This document shows, one piece after another, positions 23,188-32,692 of a stretch of 64,000 bases of DNA. Position 1 is the first letter of the stretch, and each line of letters begins with the position of its first letter. Both the position numbers and the translations under genes were made by a program. The stretch spans positions 62,001 through 126,000 of the forward strand of contig NZ_SAIS01000004.1 of NCBI RefSeq assembly GCF_004360155.1, read 5' to 3'. The DNA comes from Paraglaciecola marina (lineage in GTDB: Bacteria > Pseudomonadota > Gammaproteobacteria > Enterobacterales > Alteromonadaceae). The notes beneath the pieces are model-generated. The model did no database searches. It was not told where the DNA came from and saw nothing but the letters and a program-made list of their open reading frames with translations.

Positions 23188-23292
23188 GCTTGTTTCCTTC
23201 GCGAGTTCTAACTCGATCAGGTTCAACGGATCCCGAATTAACGGTCTCAGCTTGCATCATTACCTAAGTAAAAATACTCGCACTCCGACAAG
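23188..23292 (-). promoter_or_regulatory. TPP riboswitch (THI element)
   Basis: On the minus strand the universally conserved TPP aptamer pieces appear in order: CTGAGA at 23245-23250, GAACCTGATC at 23215-23224 and GCGAAGGAAAC at 23192-23202. The outer ends CTTGT (from 23292) and ACAAG (23189-23193) can form the closing P1 helix. It sits about 180 bases upstream of the thiC start and so should control the whole thi operon in response to TPP. Confidence 0.95.
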
Positions 23293-23514
23293 AGTGAATA
23301 TTAAAACAAAGTAATAATTTAGGTGCAAGGCGTATTTTTATTCCCTATGTCTAAAGTGAGGGTGATTCTGTGTTTACCAAATTTAATAGCCGTGGCAATA
23401 AAAATTTGCTATCGAACAATTCACGTTAGACTCTACTCTATGAATAGTTCATTATTCGTCTCTATATTGAGCGCAGACTCCTACGTTATTCATGATAAAC
23501 AAGCTGGATTTTCA

Positions 23515-25113
23515 ATGACCCAAACCTTTAAACCTATTACCTTCTTTTTGATTATCAGCACACTTGGACTATTAAAAACTCACGCTCACGAGCAGTTATC
23601 GGAACCAGTTGATTTAACGTCTTTGCCAGCACAAGTTGCTCAGGCCTTAGATAAGTTTGCTACCCCCGGTATGGCAGTAGGAGTGGCCTACAAGGGAAGA
23701 ATAATTCATCTTGAAGGTTACGGTAAACGGGATATCAAAAATGACTTAGCAGTCACTGCCACCACTCAATTTCGTATTGGCTCCACTAGTAAAGCGTTTA
23801 CCGTGGCAAGCTTAGGGATATTGGTAGATGAAGGTAAACTGAGCTGGGAAGACAAGGTCACAGATCATCTGCCCGAGTTTAAAATGATGGACCCTTGGGT
23901 AACAGCTGAGTTTACCATTCGAGATTTACTCACTCATAAAAGTGGTTTAGTGAGTGGTGCCGGTGACAGCATGATTTGGCCAGAGCCTTCAGGCTTTTCT
24001 CGTCAAGAAGTTATCTCTAAGCTACGCTACCTAACACCAAGATATAGCTTCAGATCCCAATATGCTTACAGCAATGTAATGTATATAACCGCTGCTGAAA
24101 TCGTTGCAAAGATAACCCAAATGCCTTGGGAGCGTTTCGTAGATACCCGTATATTTGCGCCACTGAATATGAATTGTTATGCCGGAGACATGGCTGCACA
24201 AGCACTTAAAAATGTCGCCAAAGGCTATGACGTTAACTCGTCAATTGATTTTTATGAGATACCCCGTAATGGCATCAATGGCAAAACATTAATGTCAGCT
24301 GCTGCTGGCGGCATAGTATGTAATGCACAAGACATGTTGAAATGGGTAAATTACTTATTAACACTAAACGAACAGCTTAATTCAGAAGATGAAGTATTTG
24401 AAACTCAAGTATTTAGCCCCCAGAGACTCAAAGAAATGTGGTCTCCAACCACCATATTACCTTTAGCGAAAAGAGAGCGAGAGAACAATCAAACCCACAT
24501 TAAAACCTACGGTTTAGGTTGGCGATTATTTGATGCTGACGGCCTACAGTTAGTCTCACATACCGGTACCATATCAGGCTTTCAGGCCTTTGTTACTTTA
24601 GTGCCAAAATTAGAGTTAGGCATTGTTTTGCTTAGTAATGGCTCAAATTCAGGCGCTAGGGCATCGATTATGCAAACCATATTAAAGGCATTTGTAAGTC
24701 CAAATGATGGCTATGATTGGGTACAAGATGAATTTGAGTATCGTGAAGTTCGCAAGCAAGAGTACTTAGCGAATTGGCAAGAGCCCAAGGGCACTAACAC
24801 TGTTTTGTTAGCTCCATCAAACTATCTGGGTACTTTTGAAGACAAGTGGTTTGGAAAGATAATTATAGAAAACACTAAAGGTAAATTACGTATTTATTCA
24901 GACCGAATGCTGAGTCTTACAGGAACACTAAAACCATTTAATGAACATAGCTTTAAAATAGTTTGGGACAATCAAAATGCCGCTAGCAATGCATTTATCC
25001 ACTTTAATACTGACATAAACAGTGTTGTAACCTCATTCACTTTGGCGCCCTTTAAAGTAGAAGAGCCTGAAAACCACGAGTACTTAGATATGTTTTTTAT
25101 TAAAATTGACTAA
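23515..25113 (+). CDS. secreted beta-lactamase-family serine hydrolase
   Basis: This class C beta-lactamase/D-aminopeptidase-like protein has the three active-site elements: STSK near residues 90-93, YSN near 185-187 and HTG near 349. A C-terminal region of about 100 residues resembles the lipocalin-like DUF3471 domain seen in such hydrolases. I place the start at the ATG at 23515, because a normal signal peptide (MTQTFKPITFFLIIS…HAHA-like end) begins there. The open frame reaches back to 23323, but that extension is unlike an export signal. Resistance is not implied; most relatives act on D-amino peptides or esters. Confidence 0.85.
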   Translation: MTQTFKPITFFLIISTLGLLKTHAHEQLSEPVDLTSLPAQVAQALDKFATPGMAVGVAYKGRIIHLEGYGKRDIKNDLAVTATTQFRIGSTSKAFTVASLGILVDEGKLSWEDKVTDHLPEFKMMDPWVTAEFTIRDLLTHKSGLVSGAGDSMIWPEPSGFSRQEVISKLRYLTPRYSFRSQYAYSNVMYITAAEIVAKITQMPWERFVDTRIFAPLNMNCYAGDMAAQALKNVAKGYDVNSSIDFYEIPRNGINGKTLMSAAAGGIVCNAQDMLKWVNYLLTLNEQLNSEDEVFETQVFSPQRLKEMWSPTTILPLAKRERENNQTHIKTYGLGWRLFDADGLQLVSHTGTISGFQAFVTLVPKLELGIVLLSNGSNSGARASIMQTILKAFVSPNDGYDWVQDEFEYREVRKQEYLANWQEPKGTNTVLLAPSNYLGTFEDKWFGKIIIENTKGKLRIYSDRMLSLTGTLKPFNEHSFKIVWDNQNAASNAFIHFNTDINSVVTSFTLAPFKVEEPENHEYLDMFFIKID

Positions 25114-25119
25114 ACTGCA

Positions 25120-25146
25120 ACCCAATTAGCACAGCGCTAATTGGGT
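25120..25146. terminator. hairpin after the serine hydrolase gene
   Basis: An 11-bp perfect stem ACCCAATTAGC / GCTAATTGGGT closes a five-base loop seven bases after the hydrolase stop. Position suits termination, but no T tract follows on either strand. Confidence 0.5.
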
Positions 25147-25237
25147 GAGTCATGCAAAAACTTATGTTAGACTATTCGGCCAGTTTTTCCCGTGTTTAAA
25201 CACACTTATAAATTAACTAACACAGATACTCTCTACA

Positions 25238-26578
25238 TTGAACTCCATAGAACTTCGCACCGCATTTTCCTTAGCATTTGTATATGTTTTACGCATGCTT
25301 GGTTTGTTTATGGTGATGCCTGTATTAGCGATAAGCGCCACAAGTTACCCTGATTACTCAGCATTTTTAGTAGGCTTAGCTATTGGTGGATATGGCCTAA
25401 CCCAAGCAATATTACAAATTCCTATGGGGGTACTTTCAGACAAAATAGGTCGTAAACCTGTAATTGTAGGAGGCTTAATATTATTCTCCATAGGCAGTGT
25501 ATTAGCTGGTTTATCTGAAAGTTTGACTTGGATAGTAATAGGTAGATTTTTACAAGGTGCTGGTGCAATTGCCGGAGCAATCATGGCCCTAGCAGGTGAC
25601 TTAAGCCGCGAACCCCAGCGCCCTAAAGTAATGGCTGTAATAGGTATTTCAATTGGTTTTTCATTTTATCTAGCCTTGTTATTAGGCCCTATCATTGCGG
25701 GTAAATTCGGCTTAAGTGGTATATTTATGGCCACCGGCTTTTTGGCTTTAGGATGTATTTTATTAGTTATGTTTGCGGTACCCAATGCGGTTAATATAGC
25801 CCCTAAGGGAGACACACTGCCAGTTATTGATGATATTAAAAACCTATTTATCCACCCACAACTGCTACGTCTAAATATTAGTGTATTATTGCTACACATG
25901 ATGATCACCTTAGTATTTGTGCAAATTCCTATATTGTTAGTGGACTTAAGCTGGCCCCTAGCTAGCCATTGGCAGGTTTATTTAATGGTCTTAGTTGCCT
26001 CCATAATTGGATTATTAGGTTTAATGAAGGTAGCGGCTAAACACCCAAGTGGCATATTACAAATTAGTGTATTAGGTCTCGCCCTAGTATTCATATGTAT
26101 GATTTTTGGCCATCATTCTTTGGTCTATTTAATAATATTAATAAGCTTGTTTTTTACCTGTTTCAATTATCTTGAAGCCAACTTTCCAGCTATGGTGTCT
26201 AATATTGCTCCTGCCGGAAAGAAAGGCTCTGCAATGGGCATTTATGCTAGCTTTCAATTTTTTGGTGCATTCATAGGTGGAGTAACATCCGGTAGCATAA
26301 GCGAGTATTTTGGTCTGCAGTGGGTATTTGTAATTGCCAGCCTTGTATGTGTTCTTTGGCTATTTTTAATACGCGGTTTACAGGCGACTAATCGCTTAAA
26401 AAGATATACACTTAAAACACAAAATCAAACCACTGATCTAGCGTTTCAACAACTTGCCAAATTAGAAGGTGTAATGGATATCACCCTAGTCCCTAGTGAG
26501 CAAGTTGTTTACTTAAAAGCAGATGGTAAACATTTCGATATTCAGCAAGCTAGAGACTTGTTGAACATACCAGAATAA
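25238..26578 (+). CDS. yajR: YajR-like MFS transporter
   Basis: A 446-residue, 12-helix major facilitator. The loop 2-3 motif GVLSDKIGRKPV and the helix 4 motif GRFLQGAGA are present. After the last helix, about 65 residues (LAFQQLAKLEGVMDITLV…) look like the small ferredoxin-fold YAM domain that distinguishes YajR among MFS proteins. The family is a probable drug/proton antiporter; the substrate is unknown. Translation begins at TTG (25238) without an obvious Shine-Dalgarno, yet the N-terminus aligns with relatives. It lies 12 bases upstream of ssb. Confidence 0.83.
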   Translation: MNSIELRTAFSLAFVYVLRMLGLFMVMPVLAISATSYPDYSAFLVGLAIGGYGLTQAILQIPMGVLSDKIGRKPVIVGGLILFSIGSVLAGLSESLTWIVIGRFLQGAGAIAGAIMALAGDLSREPQRPKVMAVIGISIGFSFYLALLLGPIIAGKFGLSGIFMATGFLALGCILLVMFAVPNAVNIAPKGDTLPVIDDIKNLFIHPQLLRLNISVLLLHMMITLVFVQIPILLVDLSWPLASHWQVYLMVLVASIIGLLGLMKVAAKHPSGILQISVLGLALVFICMIFGHHSLVYLIILISLFFTCFNYLEANFPAMVSNIAPAGKKGSAMGIYASFQFFGAFIGGVTSGSISEYFGLQWVFVIASLVCVLWLFLIRGLQATNRLKRYTLKTQNQTTDLAFQQLAKLEGVMDITLVPSEQVVYLKADGKHFDIQQARDLLNIPE

Positions 26579-26590
26579 TTAGGAGTCATA

Positions 26591-27181
26591 ATGGCGAGTA
26601 AAGGCGTAAATAAAGTAATTTTAGTAGGTAACTTAGGTAAAGATCCTGAGGTCAGATATACCCCTAATGGCAAAGCGGTCGCTAATTTAACTTTAGCCAC
26701 CTCAGAGAGCTGGAAAGACCAAAGTGGTCAGATTCAAGAAAAAACTGAATGGCACCGAGTTTCAATGTTTGGCAAGTTAGCTGAAATAGCTGGCGAATAT
26801 TTACGTAAAGGCAGCCAAATATATGTTGAAGGCAAATTACAAACCCGTAAATGGCAAGATCAACAAGGTCAAGACCGTTACACCACAGAGATTGTTCTCG
26901 ACCCCTTTAATGGCGTAATGCAAATGTTGGGCGGCAAAAGTGGCGGACAATCACAATCTGAAGGCGGTTTCCAAGGACAGCAGCGGTCTGCACCACAAGC
27001 AGCACCTCAGCAAAACCAAGGTTATCAACAGCAGCCTCAATATCAACAGCCGCCAGCTCAAAATCAAGGCTTCAATCAAGCACCAGCTCAAAACCAAGGG
27101 TTTAATCAAGCTCCGGCTCAAGGCAAACCGAATCCTGCACCTGAGCCTGATTTTGACTTTGATGACGACATTCCGTTTTGA
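26591..27181 (+). CDS. ssb: single-stranded DNA-binding protein
   Basis: SSB coats single-stranded DNA and recruits replication and repair enzymes through its tail. The OB-fold covers about residues 1-112 ([23 protein letters not shown]…). A Gln/Pro/Asn-rich linker follows with three or so repeats of a [10 protein letters not shown]-like unit around residues 150-178. The acidic tip DFDDDIPF is the canonical partner-docking peptide. An AGGAG site precedes the ATG, and a terminator follows. Confidence 0.97.
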   Translation: MASKGVNKVILVGNLGKDPEVRYTPNGKAVANLTLATSESWKDQSGQIQEKTEWHRVSMFGKLAEIAGEYLRKGSQIYVEGKLQTRKWQDQQGQDRYTTEIVLDPFNGVMQMLGGKSGGQSQSEGGFQGQQRSAPQAAPQQNQGYQQQPQYQQPPAQNQGFNQAPAQNQGFNQAPAQGKPNPAPEPDFDFDDDIPF

Positions 27182-27217
27182 CCTAAGACAAAATGTTAAG
27201 TTGTTGCTAGTTTAATT

Positions 27218-27256
27218 AAAGCCCCTTTTAGCTGTTAAGTTAAATGAGGCTTTTTT
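27218..27256 (+). terminator. rho-independent terminator after ssb
   Basis: A stem with the outer pairing AAAGCC / GGCTTT and further A/T pairs inside, followed by T6, begins 37 bases after the ssb stop. Confidence 0.65.
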
Positions 27257-27419
27257 AGAGATGGATAACTTAGATTATTGCTGATTAGTCAATGTTTACA
27301 CCAAGAGCAATTTACTACTTATTTAAAGGTATCGTTTTGGGTAACCGTGTATGGATTAATTGATAACCATTTCTGAAAATTTAGCCTAGTATTTACTTCT
27401 CAACCCAAGGAGCCAAAAT

Positions 27420-27662
27420 ATGAAATTAATAAATGTAGGTTTAATCAGTATAGCTATTTTCTCAACAGGTGCTTTCGCTAAAACACAACTTCCTGTTTCT
27501 GCACATAACTGCAAAATTGTTGAAGAAAAACTCGATTCAATGGAAGCCCGTGAAAAAGTAGGTTCTTCTACACCTAAACATGCTAAACGACTTCGAGCAA
27601 ACATCGAGATGTTTGAAGAGCTCAAAGATGGTTGTTTGAAATCAGGATTGGTTACCAAGTAA
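27420..27662 (+). CDS. small secreted protein of unknown function
   Basis: An 80-residue protein with a clear signal peptide (MKLINVGLISIAIFSTGAFA) and a mature part of about 60 charged, helical residues containing two cysteines (HNC and DGC) that could form one disulfide. A strong AAGGAG lies about eight bases before the ATG, and a hairpin follows the stop, so it looks like a real, independently transcribed gene. I do not recognise the family. It occupies the start of the ssb-mreB interval. Confidence 0.65.
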   Translation: MKLINVGLISIAIFSTGAFAKTQLPVSAHNCKIVEEKLDSMEAREKVGSSTPKHAKRLRANIEMFEELKDGCLKSGLVTK

Positions 27663-27670
27663 TATTTCTT

Positions 27671-27706
27671 AAGGGCTAGATTTATCTTTCATAAAAATCT
27701 GCCCTT
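27671..27706 (+). terminator. hairpin after the small secreted gene
   Basis: AAGGGC plus AGATTT pairs with AAATCT plus GCCCTT, with one bulged T and an 11-base loop, beginning 9 bases after the stop. No T tract follows, so it is only terminator-like. The remaining bases up to 28016 hold a C13-A10 tract and no gene that I can support. Confidence 0.5.
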
Positions 27707-27747
27707 ACCCCTATTATTAAGTAATAATTCTTAATGCTGCGCTTTAT

Positions 27748-27770
27748 CCCCCCCCCCCCCAAAAAAAAAA
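27748..27770. repeat. C13-A10 homopolymer tract
   Basis: Thirteen C are followed directly by ten A in the intergenic stretch upstream of the MshF-like gene, about 250 bases before its ATG. Such tracts are prone to slippage in cells and to errors in sequencing, so the exact length is doubtful. Confidence 0.85.
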
Positions 27771-28016
27771 TAAAATTATGATCGAACCAACAGTTTTTCA
27801 AATGTACCTTTTAAATTTTCTCATTCTCATAAAATAGCGTAAGTGCAGATTGGGATGCCTACTGTTGTAATTTTTTGATAAATCCTCATACAGATTGGCA
27901 TAAGGTGCTCTTCTAATGGTCGAGTTACCCGGTAACCCTTTTTGGTGTTGTCCTCAACTTGGGGTATATTTACCTCTGTTTAAGATATAGAGCTACATTA
28001 ATTCCCGAGCGAAATT

Positions 28017-28547
28017 ATGAAGAAAGGTCAAGAGCCTGACAAAAATACTCAAAGTGTGTTTGTAAGCATTTCCGCAATAGTCGTTTTTAGTAGCATAATG
28101 CTGGGCATTATAGTTTATTTGTATTCGGGCTCAACAAACATAAAACGTATCGCATTAGAAAACTTAGCCGAGCAATTTGCTACAAATATCCAAAATGCTC
28201 ATTGGCAATGGCAAGGTGAAGGCAAGCCTGAAATATTAATGTTAGTGTCTTATACGAGTCAAATAGGTGAAAAAGAAACGGTAACCGAGACTTCTCGAAA
28301 ACCAATATTTATGACTCACGATGGTTGGCCTAAAGCGGCCTCAACGTCAAAAGGCTGTGCAAAAATTTGGGATATGGTACTCAATGCTCCTATGAAAATT
28401 GAAGGTTTTAAAGTAATTGCAGAATATTATGATGGATTGAAACTGACAAATAACCCGTTAGATTCGACCTGTAGGTTTAGGCTTTCAACCGGTCCATATT
28501 TTGAATACAAACCGCACTCAGGGCTAGTATCGCAAGTTAAGTCTTAA
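28017..28547 (+). CDS. MshF-like pilus-associated membrane protein
   Basis: The 176-residue protein has one N-terminal membrane helix (about residues 15-36) and a periplasmic part with NAHWQWQGEGKPE, DGWPKA, GCAKIWDMVLNAP and STCRFRLSTG…FEYKPHSG. This pattern recalls MshF of MSHA pilus loci, and it lies just before a pilin gene and before mreB, where mshF is expected. Family assignment is by pattern and position, so it remains moderate. No other MSHA assembly gene (ATPase, secretin, platform protein) is nearby. Confidence 0.5.
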   Translation: MKKGQEPDKNTQSVFVSISAIVVFSSIMLGIIVYLYSGSTNIKRIALENLAEQFATNIQNAHWQWQGEGKPEILMLVSYTSQIGEKETVTETSRKPIFMTHDGWPKAASTSKGCAKIWDMVLNAPMKIEGFKVIAEYYDGLKLTNNPLDSTCRFRLSTGPYFEYKPHSGLVSQVKS

Positions 28548-28829
28548 GCATTGAAGTCATAAAGGCTTTAAAGTCACAGGGCATAAATGGGAACTTTTCT
28601 CTGTTTTTGCCAGATATGACTTTTAGGCTCCAACACAGCTGTATAAGCTAAAATTTTAAAAAACACCATTTAAGGGCAACTCAAATTTCACCCAACAAAA
28701 GTAAGTGCCGCTAATTAGACTTGAATATACAGAGGTATAGATAACCTAACTTGTTACAAACCTGCCCGAGGTTAAAATAACAACCAACCTAAGATTAGTT
28801 TTAATCTAAACCTTACCTTTGAGATAAAA

Positions 28830-29366
28830 ATGAAACAACAAGATGGCTTTACATTTATTGAATTCATAATAGTGATGACTATTTTAGGGGTTGCTGCGGT
28901 ATCAGCTACACCTAAATTTATTGATACAAAGAGTGATGTACATGCAGCAACCCTAAAAGGCGTGCAAGCTGCACTGAAAGTCGGTTCTCAACTAGTTTAT
29001 GCTAAGTCAGTAGTCGCTGGAGAACAAAAGAATCCATCAACTTTCAATTCCTCCTCTCAAATAACATTAGGTAAAAACCCTATCGAAACAGATTTTGGCT
29101 ACCCTGATGCCGAAGCGGCTACATTTACCTCAGTTAAGTCTTGGGGAAATATTCACTCGACTCAATTGACTCTCATAGCTGGAACTTTATCAAATCCCCA
29201 AAAAGAGACGCCAGCCAGCGGTACTGTCGCCTTTTTCCCCACAGGCAATGCTCATGTAGATTTTACAGCAACAGGTGAGTCAGGCCTTAGCTGCCATGCT
29301 TTATACACAGAAGCTGCAAATGAATACACACCGCCAATAGTAACAGTCGTTACTGGTAGTTGTTAA
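28830..29366 (+). CDS. MshA/MshB-type type IV pilin-like protein
   Basis: The 178-residue protein has a short leader MKQQDG and the class III prepilin cleavage motif G|FTFIEFIIVMTILGVAAVSA with Glu at mature position 5. The following KFIDTKSDVHAATLKGVQAALKVGSQLVYAKS matches MSHA pilins. Two C-terminal cysteines (LSC…GSC) would form the D-region disulfide. It could be a major or minor pilin; no prepilin peptidase or assembly gene lies within the window. It is about 250 bases upstream of mreB. Confidence 0.8.
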   Translation: MKQQDGFTFIEFIIVMTILGVAAVSATPKFIDTKSDVHAATLKGVQAALKVGSQLVYAKSVVAGEQKNPSTFNSSSQITLGKNPIETDFGYPDAEAATFTSVKSWGNIHSTQLTLIAGTLSNPQKETPASGTVAFFPTGNAHVDFTATGESGLSCHALYTEAANEYTPPIVTVVTGSC

Positions 29367-29605
29367 ATATGCATTAATTTAAAGTGGTATTGCGAGTCAC
29401 ACTTAAAGACTAAACTTAGAAACACTTTGAATTAATTACTAATTTTAGTATTTAACGCCCCTAAACCCCTGAAATATTGTTGATTTTGTAGTCAATTATC
29501 TAAATTACCCCCTAAACCCTCTTTTTTATTGCGAGGTTGATCTACTCTACTTGCCCAAACCACAGTGCATTGGTACAGTTAGCGCAATATTTAACTTATC
29601 AATAA

Positions 29606-30667
<1,062 letters not shown>

Positions 30668-30688
30668 CTTTAAACATGTCTTAAACAA

Positions 30689-30711
30689 TTAGGTGGTGTA
30701 ATACCACCTAA
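30689..30711 (+). terminator. intercistronic hairpin between mreB and mreC
   Basis: A 9-bp perfect stem TTAGGTGGT / ACCACCTAA with the loop GTAAT starts 21 bases after mreB. Without a T tract it may be a partial terminator or an RNA-end stabiliser that lowers mreC/mreD expression. Confidence 0.45.
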
Positions 30712-30777
30712 TATCACTTTACATTATAGTCAGTGATCACCTGCGATAGTTTACAAGTACTTAATCAAGGCCCATAA

Positions 30778-31632
30778 ATGAACTTGATGTTTTCCAAAGG
30801 ACCTTCACTACCTAATCGTCTAGTATTAGGTTTGTTGCTTTCCGTTTTTCTTATCTTGTTTGATCATAAATTAAATGGGTTTGCGACCACTCGCGTATAC
30901 CTCAACTCTTTTGTCAGTCCATTACAATATTTAGCTAACCTTCCAGGCGAATTATTAAGTGTCAGTGCTAGTCGTTTAGTCTCCCATGAGCAATTATTCA
31001 AAGAAAATGCCCAGTTAACTCGCGAAGCACTTTTAATGAGTGAACAATTACAAAAATTTAGATTCTTGGAAGCTGAAAATGATCGACTTCGAAGCTTATT
31101 AAATTCTCCTGTAAAAAATAATACCCACAGAGAAGTTGCAGAGCTAATGGCAGTTGATAATAACCCCTATAGCCTACAAATAATTATAAACAAAGGCACA
31201 TTAAATGACGTATATGAAAGCCAACCTGTCCTCGATGATAAAGGTATAGTTGGGCAAATTATGCAGGTGGGGTCTACCAATAGCCGAGTATTACTCATTA
31301 CCGACGTCACTCACGCTCTCCCCGTAAGAGTTGCAAGAAATAATGTGCGCCTGATTGTATCTGGAACAGGTAGCTTAAATGAGTTAATTATTCAACATGT
31401 GCCCCACAGTACTGACCTAAATGAAGGTGACTTATTATTATCTTCAGGCTTAGGTAGAGTTTTCCCTGAGGGCTACCCCGTAGCCGAAATCACCTCTATC
31501 GTCAGTGATGAAGGTCGCCCTTTTTTACAAGTAAAAGCTAAACCAATAGCCCAATTAGACAGACTTAAATACCTTTTACTGTTATGGAGTGAAACCGACA
31601 GCGACGAATCAACAAAGGACGTTAACCCGTGA
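30778..31632 (+). CDS. mreC: cell shape-determining protein MreC
   Basis: MreC links cytoplasmic MreB to the periplasmic wall-synthesis machinery. The 284 residues show a membrane helix at about 15-32, a coiled coil near 62-100 (LFKENAQLTREALLMSEQ…) and the two beta-barrel lobes that follow. It overlaps mreD by four bases. Confidence 0.95.
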   Translation: MNLMFSKGPSLPNRLVLGLLLSVFLILFDHKLNGFATTRVYLNSFVSPLQYLANLPGELLSVSASRLVSHEQLFKENAQLTREALLMSEQLQKFRFLEAENDRLRSLLNSPVKNNTHREVAELMAVDNNPYSLQIIINKGTLNDVYESQPVLDDKGIVGQIMQVGSTNSRVLLITDVTHALPVRVARNNVRLIVSGTGSLNELIIQHVPHSTDLNEGDLLLSSGLGRVFPEGYPVAEITSIVSDEGRPFLQVKAKPIAQLDRLKYLLLLWSETDSDESTKDVNP

Positions 31633-32105
31633 GTTTACGCACCTATACTATTCCACTGAGTATAATCATTGCTCTTGTATTACAAATAACACCCATGCCA
31701 TCAGTGGTAGATCTATATCGTCCAGATTGGGTTTTGTTAGTGTTAAGTTACTGGGCTTTAGCACTCCCAAATAGAGTCAGTGTCGGAGTCGCATTTATCA
31801 CTGGGCTAATATTAGATATATTGCTTGGTACAAGTATGGGTATCCACAGTTTTGCTATGTGCTTGTGTATTTACATATTGGCTGCCAATTATCAGCGCCT
31901 ACGAAACTACTCAGTTTGGCAGCAATCTATGATTATTGGCATCATGTCTGCTTTGTATAATCTAGTGGTTTTTTGGTTTCAACACTTACTTACCGATATT
32001 TACTTTTTGTTCGAATACTTATGGCCCGTAGCGAGCTCAATGATCATTTGGCCTTGGCTATTCTGGCTATTACGTAAAATACGCCGTCAATTAAGATTAA
32101 AGTAA
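31629..32105 (+). CDS. mreD: rod shape-determining protein MreD
   Basis: A 158-residue membrane protein with several hydrophobic helices, matching MreD in length and position. The segment FITGLILDILLGTSMGIHSF is typical of the family. Translation begins at GTG within the mreC stop (GTGA), indicating coupled translation. It works with MreC in the elongation complex. Confidence 0.92.
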   Translation: MSLRTYTIPLSIIIALVLQITPMPSVVDLYRPDWVLLVLSYWALALPNRVSVGVAFITGLILDILLGTSMGIHSFAMCLCIYILAANYQRLRNYSVWQQSMIIGIMSALYNLVVFWFQHLLTDIYFLFEYLWPVASSMIIWPWLFWLLRKIRRQLRLK

Positions 32106-32107
32106 CT

Positions 32108-32692
32108 ATGCTAAATCAACCTTCATTAATACTCGCGTCACAGTCCCCTCGGCGAGTAGAGCTACTAAAACAGATTAAAATCCCTTTTATACAAAGAGCT
32201 GTCGCTATAGACGAAAAACCGATTGGAGACGAAAAACCTGAACTTTATGTGCTAAGGATGGCCTTAGAAAAGGCCAAAGCATCTTTACACATAGGTGAAA
32301 GTAAAGATGTAGTGTTAGGGTCAGATACAGCAATTGCCATAGAAGGTGAGATTTTTGGAAAACCAAAAGACCAAGCCGACTCAATGCGTATGCTAAGTAT
32401 ATTGTCGGATAATACCCACCAAGTATTAACGGCAGTAGCCATTGTCACCGCGACACAACACAAACATATAGTGGTACCGACGCAAGTGACCTTTGGCCCT
32501 TTGAGTCAAAAACAAATTAAGCAATATTGGCAAACGGGTGAGCCTAAAGATAAGGCAGGAAGTTATGCTATCCAAGGGTTGGGAGGACAATTTGTGAAAC
32601 ATATTCAAGGTAGTTATAGCGCAGTAGTAGGGTTACCCTTGTATCAAACTAAAACCTTATTAGCTGAGCTAGGGATCACCCATGAGTGCTGA
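32108..32692 (+). CDS. maf: Maf-type nucleotide pyrophosphatase
   Basis: Maf proteins of the YhdE type hydrolyse dTTP, UTP and modified nucleotides to monophosphates. The 194 residues carry the entry motif LASQSPRRVELL near residues 9-20 and the conserved SDTAIAIEGEIFGKP and GSYAIQGLGG segments. It sits between mreD and rng as in E. coli, and its end overlaps rng by 11 bases. Confidence 0.94.
   Translation: MLNQPSLILASQSPRRVELLKQIKIPFIQRAVAIDEKPIGDEKPELYVLRMALEKAKASLHIGESKDVVLGSDTAIAIEGEIFGKPKDQADSMRMLSILSDNTHQVLTAVAIVTATQHKHIVVPTQVTFGPLSQKQIKQYWQTGEPKDKAGSYAIQGLGGQFVKHIQGSYSAVVGLPLYQTKTLLAELGITHEC

Noticed and set aside
23323-23514. 64-residue N-terminal extension of the serine hydrolase frame
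   Set aside because: The extension is not signal-like, and a normal signal peptide begins at the ATG at 23515, so the earlier start is unlikely.
27041-27125. CRISPR-like repeats
   Set aside because: The repeats are in-frame codons of the SSB linker without unique spacers.
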